From positions 1 to 34,056 of the forward strand of contig JAFEBY010000103.1 of assembly GCA_018242465.1 (NCBI GenBank): a stretch of 34,056 nt of DNA. Direction: 5' to 3'. The DNA is from Pseudomonadota bacterium. GTDB taxonomy: Bacteria > Pseudomonadota > Gammaproteobacteria > Xanthomonadales > Xanthomonadaceae. The notes under the pieces were generated by a model. The model was not told the DNA's origin. It was given only the letters and a program-made list of their open reading frames with translations, and made no database searches. The number at the start of each line of letters is the position of its first letter. Position 1 is the first letter of the stretch. A program made the translations under genes and the position numbers. This document shows positions 24,749 to 33,082 of this stretch, one piece after another.

Positions 24749-26143
24749 ATGACCACGACTTCAGTGGCCGATGCGTTGGCTGGCAAATTGCCCGAGGGCG
24801 GCGCAGTAAGCGTTCGCGGCTGGGTGCGGACGGTGCGCGGTTCAACCAACCTCGCCTTCGTGAATGTCAGCGATGGCTCCTGCTTCGCCCCGATCCAGGC
24901 GGTCGCATCCGATGGCCTGGCCAATTTCGAGGAGATCAAGCGCCTGACCCCGGGCTGCGCGGTCATCGCCAGTGGCAAGCTGGTGAAGTCGCAGGGCAAG
25001 GGCCAGGGCTTCGAGATCCAGGCGGACTCCATTGAAGTGGTCGGCTGGGTCGAGGATCCCCTGACCTACCCGATCCAGCCCAAGCCGATGTCGCCGGAAT
25101 TCCTGCGCGAAGTCGCCCACCTGCGCCCGCGCACCAATCTGTTCGGTGCGGTCACCCGCATCCGCAACACGCTGGCAATGGCGGTGCACCGCTTCTTCCA
25201 CGAACGCGGCTTCTTCTGGATCTCGACGCCGATCATCACCACGTCCGACGCCGAAGGCGCCGGCCAGATGTTCCGCGTCTCCACTCTGGACATGGCCAAC
25301 CTGCCGATCGGCAAGGACGGCCAGGTCGATTTCGGCCGCGACTTCTTCGGCAAGGAAACCTTCCTCACCGTGTCCGGCCAGCTCAACGTCGAGGCCTATT
25401 GCCTGGCGCTGAGCAAGGTCTACACCTTCGGCCCGACCTTCCGCGCCGAGAACAGCAACACCACGCGCCATCTCGCCGAGTTCTGGATGATCGAGCCGGA
25501 GATCGCCTTCGCCGATCTCGACGCCGATGCCGACCTCGCCGAGGAATTCCTCAAGTACCTGTTCCGCGCGGTGCTGGACGAGCGCGCCGACGACATGGCC
25601 TTCATCGCCGAACGCGTGCAGAAGGACGCAATCACGCGCCTTGAAGGTTTCATCAACGCCCCGTTCGAACGCATCGACTACAGCGAGGCGATCAAGCTGC
25701 TGCAGGCATCGAACAAGAAGTTCGAATTCCCGGTGGAATGGGGCCTCGACCTGCAGACCGAGCACGAACGCTGGCTCACCGAAGAACACGTCGGCCGCCC
25801 GGTCGTGGTGATGAACTACCCGGAACAGATCAAGGCGTTCTACATGCGCCTCAACGACGATGGCAAGACCGTTGCCGCAATGGACGTGCTGGCACCTGGC
25901 ATTGGCGAAATCATCGGCGGCAGCCAACGCGAGGAGCGCCTCGACGTGCTCGATTCGCGCATGGCGCAGTTCGGCCTCGATCCCGAGCATTACAGCTGGT
26001 ATCGCGATTTCCGTCGCTACGGCAGCGTGCCGCACGCCGGCTTCGGTCTCGGCTTCGAACGCCTGGTGGTGTATGTCTGCGGACTCGGCAATATCCGTGA
26101 CGCCATCGCCTACCCGCGCGCGCCGGGCAGCGCGGAGTTCTGA
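24749..26143 (+). CDS. asnS: Asparaginyl-tRNA synthetase
   Basis: 464 residues. Class IIb synthetase charging tRNA-Asn. The N-terminal OB-fold anticodon domain covers about residues 15-100 ([21 protein letters not shown]). The catalytic core has motif 2 around [26 protein letters not shown] and motif 3 [12 protein letters not shown] near residue 434. The Asn-type [16 protein letters not shown] distinguishes it from AspS. It is followed by a TGATG junction with a small membrane-protein gene. Confidence 0.97.
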   Translation: MTTTSVADALAGKLPEGGAVSVRGWVRTVRGSTNLAFVNVSDGSCFAPIQAVASDGLANFEEIKRLTPGCAVIASGKLVKSQGKGQGFEIQADSIEVVGWVEDPLTYPIQPKPMSPEFLREVAHLRPRTNLFGAVTRIRNTLAMAVHRFFHERGFFWISTPIITTSDAEGAGQMFRVSTLDMANLPIGKDGQVDFGRDFFGKETFLTVSGQLNVEAYCLALSKVYTFGPTFRAENSNTTRHLAEFWMIEPEIAFADLDADADLAEEFLKYLFRAVLDERADDMAFIAERVQKDAITRLEGFINAPFERIDYSEAIKLLQASNKKFEFPVEWGLDLQTEHERWLTEEHVGRPVVVMNYPEQIKAFYMRLNDDGKTVAAMDVLAPGIGEIIGGSQREERLDVLDSRMAQFGLDPEHYSWYRDFRRYGSVPHAGFGLGFERLVVYVCGLGNIRDAIAYPRAPGSAEF

Positions 26144-26463
26144 TGCTGCTCTTTTTCGCCATGCTGTTCCTCGCCACCGCGATCGCCGGTTTCTGCGCCT
26201 TCGTGATCTTCTGGCCGCTGTCGCTGGTGCATCTGCGCGATCGCCATCCCGACCTGCGCGGCCGCATCGGTGACTTCTCCTTCCTCAATCCGACCGCGTT
26301 GTGGTGGCTGCTGAGCATGCGTTATCGCGAGGTGCGCGACCGCAGCTTCACCGGACTTGCCACGCCGGCCTGGGTCGCGTTGCTGGTGATCATCGGCGCG
26401 TTGTCGCTGGCCGGACTGTTGTGGCTGGTATCGATCCTGTTCCCCGCACTTGGACGCGTCTGA
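26143..26463 (+). CDS. Small membrane protein of unknown function
   Basis: 106 residues. The ATG shares its A with the asnS stop (TGATG), so translation is probably coupled. Two membrane helices: about 3-28 (LFFAMLFLATAIAGFCAFVIFW) and 77-103 (WVALLVIIGALSLAGLLWLVSILF), with a basic soluble loop between them (LRDRHPDLRGRIGDFSF, SMRYREVRDRSF). I do not recognise the family. The protein is complete, and its codon use matches its neighbours. Confidence 0.8.
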   Translation: MLLFFAMLFLATAIAGFCAFVIFWPLSLVHLRDRHPDLRGRIGDFSFLNPTALWWLLSMRYREVRDRSFTGLATPAWVALLVIIGALSLAGLLWLVSILFPALGRV

Positions 26464-26464
26464 C

Positions 26465-26779
26465 ATGCACGACGATTCCCTGCAGCACGACGAGTGGTGG
26501 CTGGCCAGCCTCGGTCGCATGCTGGTGTGGGCGCGCCTGCGCGTACGCGAAGCCGGCACCGCGGAAGTATTCGACTCCGACGGCAACACCCTGCCCTATG
26601 ACAGTCCGGATACTGCGCGCGCCGCGTTGATGGATGCCGAATTCGTCGCGTTCGACGGACTGGATGACGACGATGCGCTTGCCCGCGGCTTCCGCCTCGG
26701 CGACGTGACGCCACCACGCGCCGCCAGCGACGATGGCCTGCAGCCATTGATGGTGCAAACACTCGGCGCGCGCGCCTGA
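26465..26779 (+). CDS. Small acidic protein of unknown function
   Basis: 104 residues from the ATG at 26465, one nucleotide after the previous stop; it ends in a TGATG junction with the paiB-like gene. It is soluble and acidic (for example FDGLDDDDALARGF) with a conserved-looking opening HDEWWLASLGRMLVWARLRV. No signal peptide or known domain was recognised. Tight coupling on both sides supports it being real. Confidence 0.75.
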   Translation: MHDDSLQHDEWWLASLGRMLVWARLRVREAGTAEVFDSDGNTLPYDSPDTARAALMDAEFVAFDGLDDDDALARGFRLGDVTPPRAASDDGLQPLMVQTLGARA

Positions 26780-27414
26780 TGTACGCGCAGCGCGCCTTTG
26801 CCGTGAACGATCTCGCGGCGCTGGATGCGCTGATCGCGCGCGATCCGTTCGTGACACTGGTGACTGTGGACGACGGCGAGCCCCGCATCAGCCATCTTCC
26901 CGTGCTGTATCGCCGCGATGGCGATGACATCCTGATCGAAGGTCACTGGGCCCGCCCCAATCCACAGGCTGGAAACGCCGTGTCGGCGACGATGGTCGTG
27001 CACGGTCCGCACGCATATGTTTCACCATCGTGGTACGCCGACAAGAAGGAACAGGCTCGCGTGCCAACCTGGGACTATGCAGTGGCACATCTGCACGGCG
27101 AACTCGAGATTGTCGACGACGAGGCCGGCCTGCTCGATATCGTCGGACGGCTGTCGCAGCACTTCGAAGCCGTCGCGGGCGGCGACTGGCACCTCGATCC
27201 GGGAAATCCGGCCGAACGCGTGCAGGCACGCGGCATCATCGGATTCCGCCTGCGACCGCAGCGCATCGAGATCACCCACAAACTCAACCAGAACCATCCC
27301 GACGCCAACCGTCGCGATGTCGCGGCGCGGCTCGTGGCATCGCCACTGGGGCGCGAGCGCGAGATCGGCGCGATGATCGCCGCCACGCTTCCCTCATCCT
27401 CTCCGGAGACATGA
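26779..27414 (+). CDS. PaiB-family FMN-binding protein
   Basis: 211 residues. PaiB/FMN_bind_2 proteins are split-barrel flavoproteins; B. subtilis PaiB is linked to repression of degradative enzymes and sporulation. Family landmarks are the start MYAQRAF, SHLPVLY, GPHAYVSPSWY, VPTWDYAVAHLHG and the C-terminal KLNQNHPDANR. A split-barrel oxidoreductase role is equally possible; no DNA-binding domain is visible. It is coupled by TGATG to the preceding gene and followed after 1 nt by the SDR gene. Confidence 0.88.
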   Translation: MYAQRAFAVNDLAALDALIARDPFVTLVTVDDGEPRISHLPVLYRRDGDDILIEGHWARPNPQAGNAVSATMVVHGPHAYVSPSWYADKKEQARVPTWDYAVAHLHGELEIVDDEAGLLDIVGRLSQHFEAVAGGDWHLDPGNPAERVQARGIIGFRLRPQRIEITHKLNQNHPDANRRDVAARLVASPLGREREIGAMIAATLPSSSPET

Positions 27415-27415
27415 C

Positions 27416-28201
27416 ATGGACCTGAACCTGTCCGGCAAGCGCGCTCTGGTTTGTGGCGCGTCAGAAGGCATCGGTCGCGCCAGCGCACACGAACTCGCAT
27501 CGCTTGGCGCCGAAGTGACCGTGCTGGCACGCCGTCGCGCGGCGCTGGAAGAAGTCTTGCAAGGATTGCCGACCCCGAATGGCCAGCAGCATGGTCTTGT
27601 CGTCGCCGATGCCGCCGACACCATCGGACTCGGCGAGAAGGCGCGTGAGCTCGCCGCGCATGGCCCGGTGCACGTCCTGATCAACAACACCGGCGGGCCG
27701 CCCGGCGGCCGCGCCATCGATGCCGATGCCGGCGCCTTCCTCGATGCATTCACCAAGCATCTGCTCGCCAACCAGGCGCTGGCACAGGCGCTGGTTCCAG
27801 GCATGCGCGAGGCAAAATACGGTCGCATCGTCAACATCATTTCCACGTCGGTGTACGAACCGATTCCCGGCCTCGGCGTCTCCAACACCACGCGGGGCGC
27901 GGTCGCCAGCTGGGCAAAAACACTGTCGCGTGAATTGGCGATGGACGGCATCACCATCAATAACGTCTTGCCAGGCTATACCGAGACCGGACGCATCGAC
28001 CAGATCGTGCGCGGGCGCATGGCGAAAGAAGACATCAGCGAAGCCGAGGTCCGCGCCGACATGATGTCGGGCGTGCCGGCACGCCGGTTCGCACGACCGG
28101 AAGAACCGGCAGGGCTGATCGCATTCCTGTGCGCACCGGCCGCTGGCTACATCAACGGCCAGTCCATTGCCGTGGACGGCGGCCGGATGATGTCGATCTG
28201 A
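27416..28201 (+). CDS. Atypical short-chain dehydrogenase/reductase lacking the YxxxK pair
   Basis: 261 residues. The Rossmann start GASEGIGRASA and the NNTGGPPGG segment are intact, as is the C-terminal YINGQSIAVDGG. At the catalytic site, where most SDRs have Tyr-xxx-Lys, this protein has Ser156-Asn-Thr-Thr-Arg160 (LGVSNTTRGAVASWAKTLS). A subgroup of 3-oxoacyl-ACP-reductase-like SDRs is known with such a replaced tetrad, so this is probably a family trait and not a mutation. Activity and substrate are unknown. It is the last gene of the asnS run, 35 nt before the aminomuconate block. Confidence 0.87.
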   Translation: MDLNLSGKRALVCGASEGIGRASAHELASLGAEVTVLARRRAALEEVLQGLPTPNGQQHGLVVADAADTIGLGEKARELAAHGPVHVLINNTGGPPGGRAIDADAGAFLDAFTKHLLANQALAQALVPGMREAKYGRIVNIISTSVYEPIPGLGVSNTTRGAVASWAKTLSRELAMDGITINNVLPGYTETGRIDQIVRGRMAKEDISEAEVRADMMSGVPARRFARPEEPAGLIAFLCAPAAGYINGQSIAVDGGRMMSI

Positions 28202-28224
28202 CCTCGGCACGTTGCGCAAACGGG

Positions 28225-28230
28225 TAAGCT
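28225..28230 (+). promoter_or_regulatory. -10 hexamer before the aminomuconate dehydrogenase gene
   Basis: TAAGCT, 6 nt before the ATG at 28237, no Shine-Dalgarno between. It would start a leaderless transcript for the 28.2-32.6 kb block. Confidence 0.42.
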
Positions 28231-28236
28231 GGGCAC

Positions 28237-29661
28237 ATGCAGCGCTACCCGCACTGGATCGATGGCAAGCCGCACCCGCCCACGGGGGATGCGTGGCTGG
28301 ATGTCCATTCACCTGCGAATGGCGAAGTGATCGCGCAGGTGGCGGCGGGAACCGGCGCTGATGCCGATGCCGCGATCACCGCGGCACAGCGCGTTTTCCC
28401 GGCGTGGTCATCGCTGCCGAATTCGCAGCGTGCGTACTGGTTGGAACGATTGGCCGACGCGCTCGAAGAGCGTCTTGAAGAAGTCGCGCAAGCCGAATCA
28501 CGCGATGGCGGCAAGCCGATCACGCTGGCGCGCGATGTCGAGATCCCGCGTGCGATCGCCAACCTGCGTTTCTTCGCCCATGCCGCGACCCAGTTCGCCA
28601 GCGAATCACATCATGGCGAAGCCGGACTCAATTTCACCCTGCGCCAGCCTTTGGGCGTCGTCGCAACAATCTCGCCGTGGAACCTGCCGCTGTATCTTTT
28701 CACCTGGAAGATCGCGCCGGCGCTGGCCGCCGGCAATTGCGTGGTCGCCAAGCCATCGGAAGTGACGCCACACAGTGCAACGTTGCTTGCGGAAATCGCA
28801 GCGGGCATCGACTTTCCGCCCGGAGTACTCAACCTCGTGCATGGCGCCGGCCCGGCAGTCGGAGAAGCCTTGGTGAAGCACGCGCAAGTGAAGGCGATTT
28901 CCTTCACCGGCAGTACGGCGGTCGGGAAGCACATCGCCACGCTTGCAGCGCCATTCTTGAAGAAAGTCTCGCTGGAACTCGGCGGCAAGAATCCCTCTTT
29001 GGTGTTCGCCGATTCCGATTGGCGCGACAACCTCGGCACGATCGTGCGTTCGGCATTCCAGAACAGCGGGCAGATCTGCCTGTGCGGATCGCGATTGCTG
29101 GTCGAACGCAGCATCCACGACGAATTCCGTGACGCCTTCATCGAACGCGTGCAATCGCTGCGTGTCGGCGACCCGGCCGATCCTGCAACGCAGATGGGCC
29201 CGCTGGTATCACAGGCGCACTTCGACAAAGTGATGCGCGCATTGGCCGCCGCCCGCGACGAAGGCGCGCGCGTTCTCTGCGGTGGCGACGCCATCGATCG
29301 CCCCGGCTGGTATGTCGCGCCAACCGTGCTGGAAGGCCTCGGCCCCGACAGCACCACCAACCGCGAGGAAATCTTCGGGCCGGTGGTCACGCTGCAGGCG
29401 TTCGACAACGACGACCACGCGCTCGCCCTGGCCAATGCCAGCGATTACGGCCTGGTCGCGACGCTGTGGGATCGCAACTTGCCACGGGCAATGCGCTTTG
29501 CCCGCGAATTGCGCACCGGCATGGTCTGGATCAACACTTGGCTGATGCGCGACCTGCGCACGCCGTTTGGCGGCAGCAATCAATCCGGTCTTGGCCGCGA
29601 AGGCGGCACCGAGGCCATGCGTTTCTTCACCGAGACACGAAATATCGGGATTGCGACATGA
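28237..29661 (+). CDS. 2-aminomuconate (or 2-hydroxymuconate) semialdehyde dehydrogenase, ALDH8-like
   Basis: 474 residues. Catalytic Cys281 (GQICLCGSR) and Glu247 (LELGGK). The C-terminal motif TWLMRDLRTPFGGSNQSGLGREGG is typical of ALDH8A1 and bacterial AmnC/NbaE-type enzymes, which oxidise 2-aminomuconate 6-semialdehyde to 2-aminomuconate in the kynurenine/3-hydroxyanthranilate pathway. The presence of a RidA-type deaminase and a 3-hydroxyanthranilate dioxygenase 2-3 kb downstream supports this substrate over hydroxymuconate. It is coupled by ATGA to the next gene. Confidence 0.9.
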   Translation: MQRYPHWIDGKPHPPTGDAWLDVHSPANGEVIAQVAAGTGADADAAITAAQRVFPAWSSLPNSQRAYWLERLADALEERLEEVAQAESRDGGKPITLARDVEIPRAIANLRFFAHAATQFASESHHGEAGLNFTLRQPLGVVATISPWNLPLYLFTWKIAPALAAGNCVVAKPSEVTPHSATLLAEIAAGIDFPPGVLNLVHGAGPAVGEALVKHAQVKAISFTGSTAVGKHIATLAAPFLKKVSLELGGKNPSLVFADSDWRDNLGTIVRSAFQNSGQICLCGSRLLVERSIHDEFRDAFIERVQSLRVGDPADPATQMGPLVSQAHFDKVMRALAAARDEGARVLCGGDAIDRPGWYVAPTVLEGLGPDSTTNREEIFGPVVTLQAFDNDDHALALANASDYGLVATLWDRNLPRAMRFARELRTGMVWINTWLMRDLRTPFGGSNQSGLGREGGTEAMRFFTETRNIGIAT

Positions 29662-30947
29662 AACGACTCGCCCGCTCGTGCATGATCTTGCTGTTCTGTC
29701 TGATTCCTGCGATGCAGTCTGCAGCCCAGAAGGCCGACCCCGCCACGCTCGCGCGCTTCATGCAGAAGTACCAGTCTTACAAGAGTTCACTCGCACGCTA
29801 TCGTTTCACGATCAATCCCCAGCAGCTTGCCGACCCCAATGTGAATTTCTGGGCAGGCCAGCTGGCGGCAACCGATGCAAGCATCATGGGCCGCCCGAAT
29901 GATGCGCTCTTCTATTTCCCGATCGCGAGTCCCGCTCCGCAGAACCTCCCCGATCCAGCGCACTATCGGACCGAATCGGCGCAGCAGTGGATCATTGACC
30001 GCGCCCCCCGTTACCGGATCGTGATGATCAACGAAGCCCATCACGTCCCGCAAACCCGGCTATTGACGATTTCCCTGCTCAAGCCGATGTGGGCGGCAGG
30101 CTTTCGCTACCTTGCTCTGGAAGCGCTGACCAACGATGGCAAGAACCCGGTTCCAGCCGGTTATCCGGAGAACAGCAGCGGTGAATACACGCGGGATCCG
30201 GTGATGTCGGAACTCGTCCGCGAGGCAATGAAAATCGGATATACGCTGGTCCCCTACGAGGCAAACGATCGCGACCTGTCGCAAGCCAGCATCCGCGAAT
30301 CCATGCAGTCGCGCAATCTGCAACGATTCCTGGCCTCGCATCCCGATGCGAAGGTCCTGCTGCACGCCGGCTATTCGCATACAGCGAAATCCGACGTCGT
30401 GAAAATTTCCGGGGCAACGACAATGGCGACTGATCTCGTGAATTCGACGGGAATCCGGATCCTGTCGATCGACCAGGTCGCGCTGACGCCGCTATCGCTT
30501 TCGTCCACTGACGTCATCGCGGCCCAAGCGCAATTGGCAAAGGCGTTCGACGTCAGCGAGCCGGTGGTTTTCGTCAACAAGACCAAGGATGCCACTGCCT
30601 GGTCCGCCTACCCAGGCGCCTACGATGCAAGCATCCTGCTGCCTGTTTCCCCGGCGCAGGTCATCCGTCCCGACTGGTTGTCACTGGGCGGGCATCGCTA
30701 CAAGGTCTACATGGATGCGAATCCTTGCGGGTACCATTTCCCATGCCTCATCCAGGCCTTCTATTCGGGTGAACCCGACCTTGCAATTCCAGCCGACCAA
30801 ATCGCGCTGATGGTCCCTGCAGATACAAATACGCCGCTCTTCCTCAGGGAAGGGTTCTACCGCTTGCGTTATCTTACCGAGGGAGACCAGAAGTTCATCG
30901 AACGCGACTTCATCGTCAAGCCTCCAAATAACGGAACTCGTCATTAA
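29658..30947 (+). CDS. Secreted erythromycin-esterase/ChaN-like protein
   Basis: 429 residues with a signal peptide (MKRLARSCMILLFCLIPAMQSAAQ), so predicted periplasmic. Residues 119-156 show a strand and the motif NEAHH (125-129) with Arg134 and Glu155 (YLALEAL); RESMQSRN follows at 213-220 and HAGYSH at 236-241. This His/Glu/Arg set resembles the erythromycin esterase (EreA) and ChaN-like superfamily. The C-terminal 180 residues look beta-rich and are unassigned. Hand counts of three 60-nt lines give 55-63 percent G+C, against 70 percent for a line of the upstream ALDH. It overlaps that gene by ATGA. Macrolide hydrolysis is not implied. Confidence 0.75.
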   Translation: MKRLARSCMILLFCLIPAMQSAAQKADPATLARFMQKYQSYKSSLARYRFTINPQQLADPNVNFWAGQLAATDASIMGRPNDALFYFPIASPAPQNLPDPAHYRTESAQQWIIDRAPRYRIVMINEAHHVPQTRLLTISLLKPMWAAGFRYLALEALTNDGKNPVPAGYPENSSGEYTRDPVMSELVREAMKIGYTLVPYEANDRDLSQASIRESMQSRNLQRFLASHPDAKVLLHAGYSHTAKSDVVKISGATTMATDLVNSTGIRILSIDQVALTPLSLSSTDVIAAQAQLAKAFDVSEPVVFVNKTKDATAWSAYPGAYDASILLPVSPAQVIRPDWLSLGGHRYKVYMDANPCGYHFPCLIQAFYSGEPDLAIPADQIALMVPADTNTPLFLREGFYRLRYLTEGDQKFIERDFIVKPPNNGTRH

Positions 30948-30962
30948 ATCCGGAATCGCCAC

Positions 30963-31625
30963 TTGAACCGTCTCCGCCATCTCCTCGCCAGCAACCACGC
31001 CTGGTCCGAACGCGTCAACGCCGAAGACCCCACCTTCTTCGAGCGTCTTTCGAAACAGCAGGCACCGGAATACCTGTGGATCGGCTGTTCCGATTCGCGT
31101 GTGCCCGCCAACCAGGTCATCGATCTCGCGCCGGGCGAAGTCTTCGTCCATCGCAACATCGCGAACGTGGTCGTCCATACCGACCTCAACTGCCTGTCGG
31201 TGATCCAGTTCGCGGTTGACGTCCTCAAGGTCAAGCACATCCTGGTGGTCGGCCACTACGGCTGCGGCGGCGTGCATGCCGCGTTGCACGGCACCCGGCT
31301 GGGGCTGGCCGACAACTGGGTGCGCCACGTCGCCGATGTCGCCCACATGCATGTCGATGTACTCGACAGCCACGACGACATGTCGCTGAAACACGACCGC
31401 CTGTGCGAACTCAACGTACTCGAGCAGGTCACCAACGTCTGCAAGACCACCATCGTCCAGGATGCATGGGCGCGCAACCAGCCGCTGGCGATCCACGGCT
31501 GGGTCTACACCCTGCGCGACGGCATCGTGCATGACCTCGGGGTCAGCGTCACCAGCAATGCCGATATTGCCCGCGAATATCCGGCGGCACTGGCGCGCAT
31601 CCGTGAAGACGTGGAGCGCCGATGA
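30963..31625 (+). CDS. can: Beta-class carbonic anhydrase
   Basis: 220 residues from a TTG at 30963, preceded by GGAA; the next in-frame ATG would lose the zinc-site strand. The zinc ligands Cys42, Asp44 (CSDSR), His98 and Cys101 (HYGCGG) fall at the same numbers as in E. coli Can, with Arg46 pairing Asp44. It interconverts CO2 and bicarbonate in the cytoplasm. It lies 15 nt after the EreA-like gene and is coupled by ATGA to the RidA gene. Placement in a ring-cleavage operon that releases CO2 is suggestive only. Confidence 0.95.
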   Translation: MNRLRHLLASNHAWSERVNAEDPTFFERLSKQQAPEYLWIGCSDSRVPANQVIDLAPGEVFVHRNIANVVVHTDLNCLSVIQFAVDVLKVKHILVVGHYGCGGVHAALHGTRLGLADNWVRHVADVAHMHVDVLDSHDDMSLKHDRLCELNVLEQVTNVCKTTIVQDAWARNQPLAIHGWVYTLRDGIVHDLGVSVTSNADIAREYPAALARIREDVERR

Positions 31626-32056
31626 GCACCACCGGCATCCACAGCGGGAGCGCGCCAAAACCGGTCGGCCACTACCCGCACGCGCGCCGCGTCGGTCAGT
31701 GGCTGTACCTGTCCGGCGTCGGCCCGCGTGATCCCGCGACCAATCGTGCGCCCGGCAATGTCTATAGCGAGGATGGTTCGCTGCTGTCCTACGACATTGC
31801 CGCGCAAACGCACTCGGTATTCGCCAATATCGGCCACATCCTCGCCGACTGCGGTGCCAGTTGGGACGACGTCATCGACGTCACCGTCTACCTGACCGAC
31901 ATGGCCCGCGACTTCACGACCTACAACGCCATCTGGGCGGAATATTTCCCCGATCCGGCGCGGGCGCCCTGCCGCACCACGCTGGGCATCACCGCGTTGC
32001 CGGCGCCGATCGCCATCGAGTTCAAATGCGTGGCGTTCCTGCGCGACGGTAATTGA
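31622..32056 (+). CDS. RidA-family protein, probable 2-aminomuconate deaminase
   Basis: 144 residues, YjgF/RidA/UK114 fold. The signature around [23 protein letters not shown] holds the conserved Arg and Glu of the active cleft. Generic RidA hydrolyses reactive enamines, while a branch of the family (AmnD type) deaminates 2-aminomuconate. Position between the semialdehyde dehydrogenase and the 3-hydroxyanthranilate dioxygenase favours the second. The N-terminus ([25 protein letters not shown]) is longer than in housekeeping RidA. Confidence 0.85.
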   Translation: MSTTGIHSGSAPKPVGHYPHARRVGQWLYLSGVGPRDPATNRAPGNVYSEDGSLLSYDIAAQTHSVFANIGHILADCGASWDDVIDVTVYLTDMARDFTTYNAIWAEYFPDPARAPCRTTLGITALPAPIAIEFKCVAFLRDGN

Positions 32057-32075
32057 CACGCAGACAGGACGAACC

Positions 32076-32627
32076 ATGGCACTGCCCAACCCCATCAACC
32101 TGCAGAAGTGGATCGATGAGCATCGTCACCTTCTGAAGCCGCCAGTCGGCAACAAATGCATCATCGACGGCGACTTCATCGTGATGGTCGTCGGCGGACC
32201 GAACAACCGGACCGACTACCACTGGGAGAAAGGACCGGAATGGTTCCACCAGATCGAAGGCGAGATGGTGCTGCGCATCCAGGAGGACGGCAAGCCGCGC
32301 GACATCCCGATCCACGCCGGTGAGACGTTCTACCTGCCGCCGGAGATCCCGCATTCGCCGCAACGCATGCCCGGCTCGATCGGCCTGGTGATGGAGCGCC
32401 GCCGATTGCCGTTCGAGGACGACGGGCTGATGTGGTTCTGCGTGAACTGCAACCACAAGCTGTACGAGGAATTCTTCCATCTCGTCGATATCGAGAACGA
32501 CTTCTTCCGCGTATTCGAACGCTTCTATCGCGACGAAGCCCTGCGCACTTGCAGCCAGTGCGGCACGGTCAATCCACGCCCTTCGCGCTACGAACTGGCG
32601 GCCACCTCGGAAGCCGACATCACCTGA
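32076..32627 (+). CDS. haaO: 3-hydroxyanthranilate 3,4-dioxygenase
   Basis: 183 residues, the length of bacterial HAO. Cupin fold with catalytic iron ligands His49, Glu55 (HWEKGPEW) and His93 (IPHSPQR), and substrate-binding residues Arg45, Arg97 and Glu107. The C-terminal rubredoxin-like iron site is Cys122, Cys125, Cys159 and Cys162. The enzyme opens the ring of 3-hydroxyanthranilate to give 2-amino-3-carboxymuconate semialdehyde. It is 19 nt after the RidA gene. The intervening decarboxylase step (ACMSD) and the kynurenine-forming genes are not in the window. Confidence 0.96.
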   Translation: MALPNPINLQKWIDEHRHLLKPPVGNKCIIDGDFIVMVVGGPNNRTDYHWEKGPEWFHQIEGEMVLRIQEDGKPRDIPIHAGETFYLPPEIPHSPQRMPGSIGLVMERRRLPFEDDGLMWFCVNCNHKLYEEFFHLVDIENDFFRVFERFYRDEALRTCSQCGTVNPRPSRYELAATSEADIT

Positions 32628-32701
32628 CCGTTCCTGCCGTGGTTCATCCGTCGTTCCATCGCAGCCGGGATCATGGCCCAAAGCCTCATTTTGGAGCTCA
32701 C

Positions 32702-33076
32702 ATGAAGCCCCTGTACGCCCTTGCCCTGACCGCCTTCGCCTTCTCCGCCCAGGCCGCGACACCGCCAGCGAGCCCCGGCACGCAGGCGATCGAATGCTTC
32801 GCCGTCTACAAGATGGCGGGGGATGCGCCGCAGAACGCCGGCAACAAGTCCGACATCGTCAAGTCACAGAACCTGATGCAATGGTCGATGGAAAAGGCCG
32901 GCGTCAGCCAGAAGCAATTCAACGGCACCATGGATGCCTTCATGGGCAAGATCAACAAAATGGGGCCAACCAGCGCGCAGAAATACATGGGCGGCAAGAT
33001 CGCATCCTGCAACACCTATGCGAAATCGCAATACAACGCCTATCTCAAGGAAAAAGCGGCATCGCCGTCGAAGTAA
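32702..33076 (+). CDS. Small secreted protein of unknown function
   Basis: 124 residues from the ATG at 32702, with GGAG six nucleotides upstream. A signal peptide MKPLYALALTAFAFSAQA is cleaved before Ala19. The mature part is helical and has two cysteines, Cys32 (IECFAVYKM) and Cys103 (IASCNTYAK), a likely disulfide in the periplasm. I do not recognise the family. It is 74 nt after haaO and 6 nt from the convergent rluF stop. Confidence 0.8.
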   Translation: MKPLYALALTAFAFSAQAATPPASPGTQAIECFAVYKMAGDAPQNAGNKSDIVKSQNLMQWSMEKAGVSQKQFNGTMDAFMGKINKMGPTSAQKYMGGKIASCNTYAKSQYNAYLKEKAASPSK

Positions 33077-33082
33077 GCGCCA

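Noticed and set aside
29658..30947. Macrolide resistance gene (erythromycin esterase)
   Set aside because: Only the superfamily motifs are shared; the protein is exported, longer at the C-terminus and lies in a catabolic operon. Resistance cannot be claimed from this.
30963..31625. Carbonic anhydrase as a cyanase-operon member
   Set aside because: No cyanase or cyanate transporter gene is nearby; the neighbours belong to aromatic amino acid catabolism.
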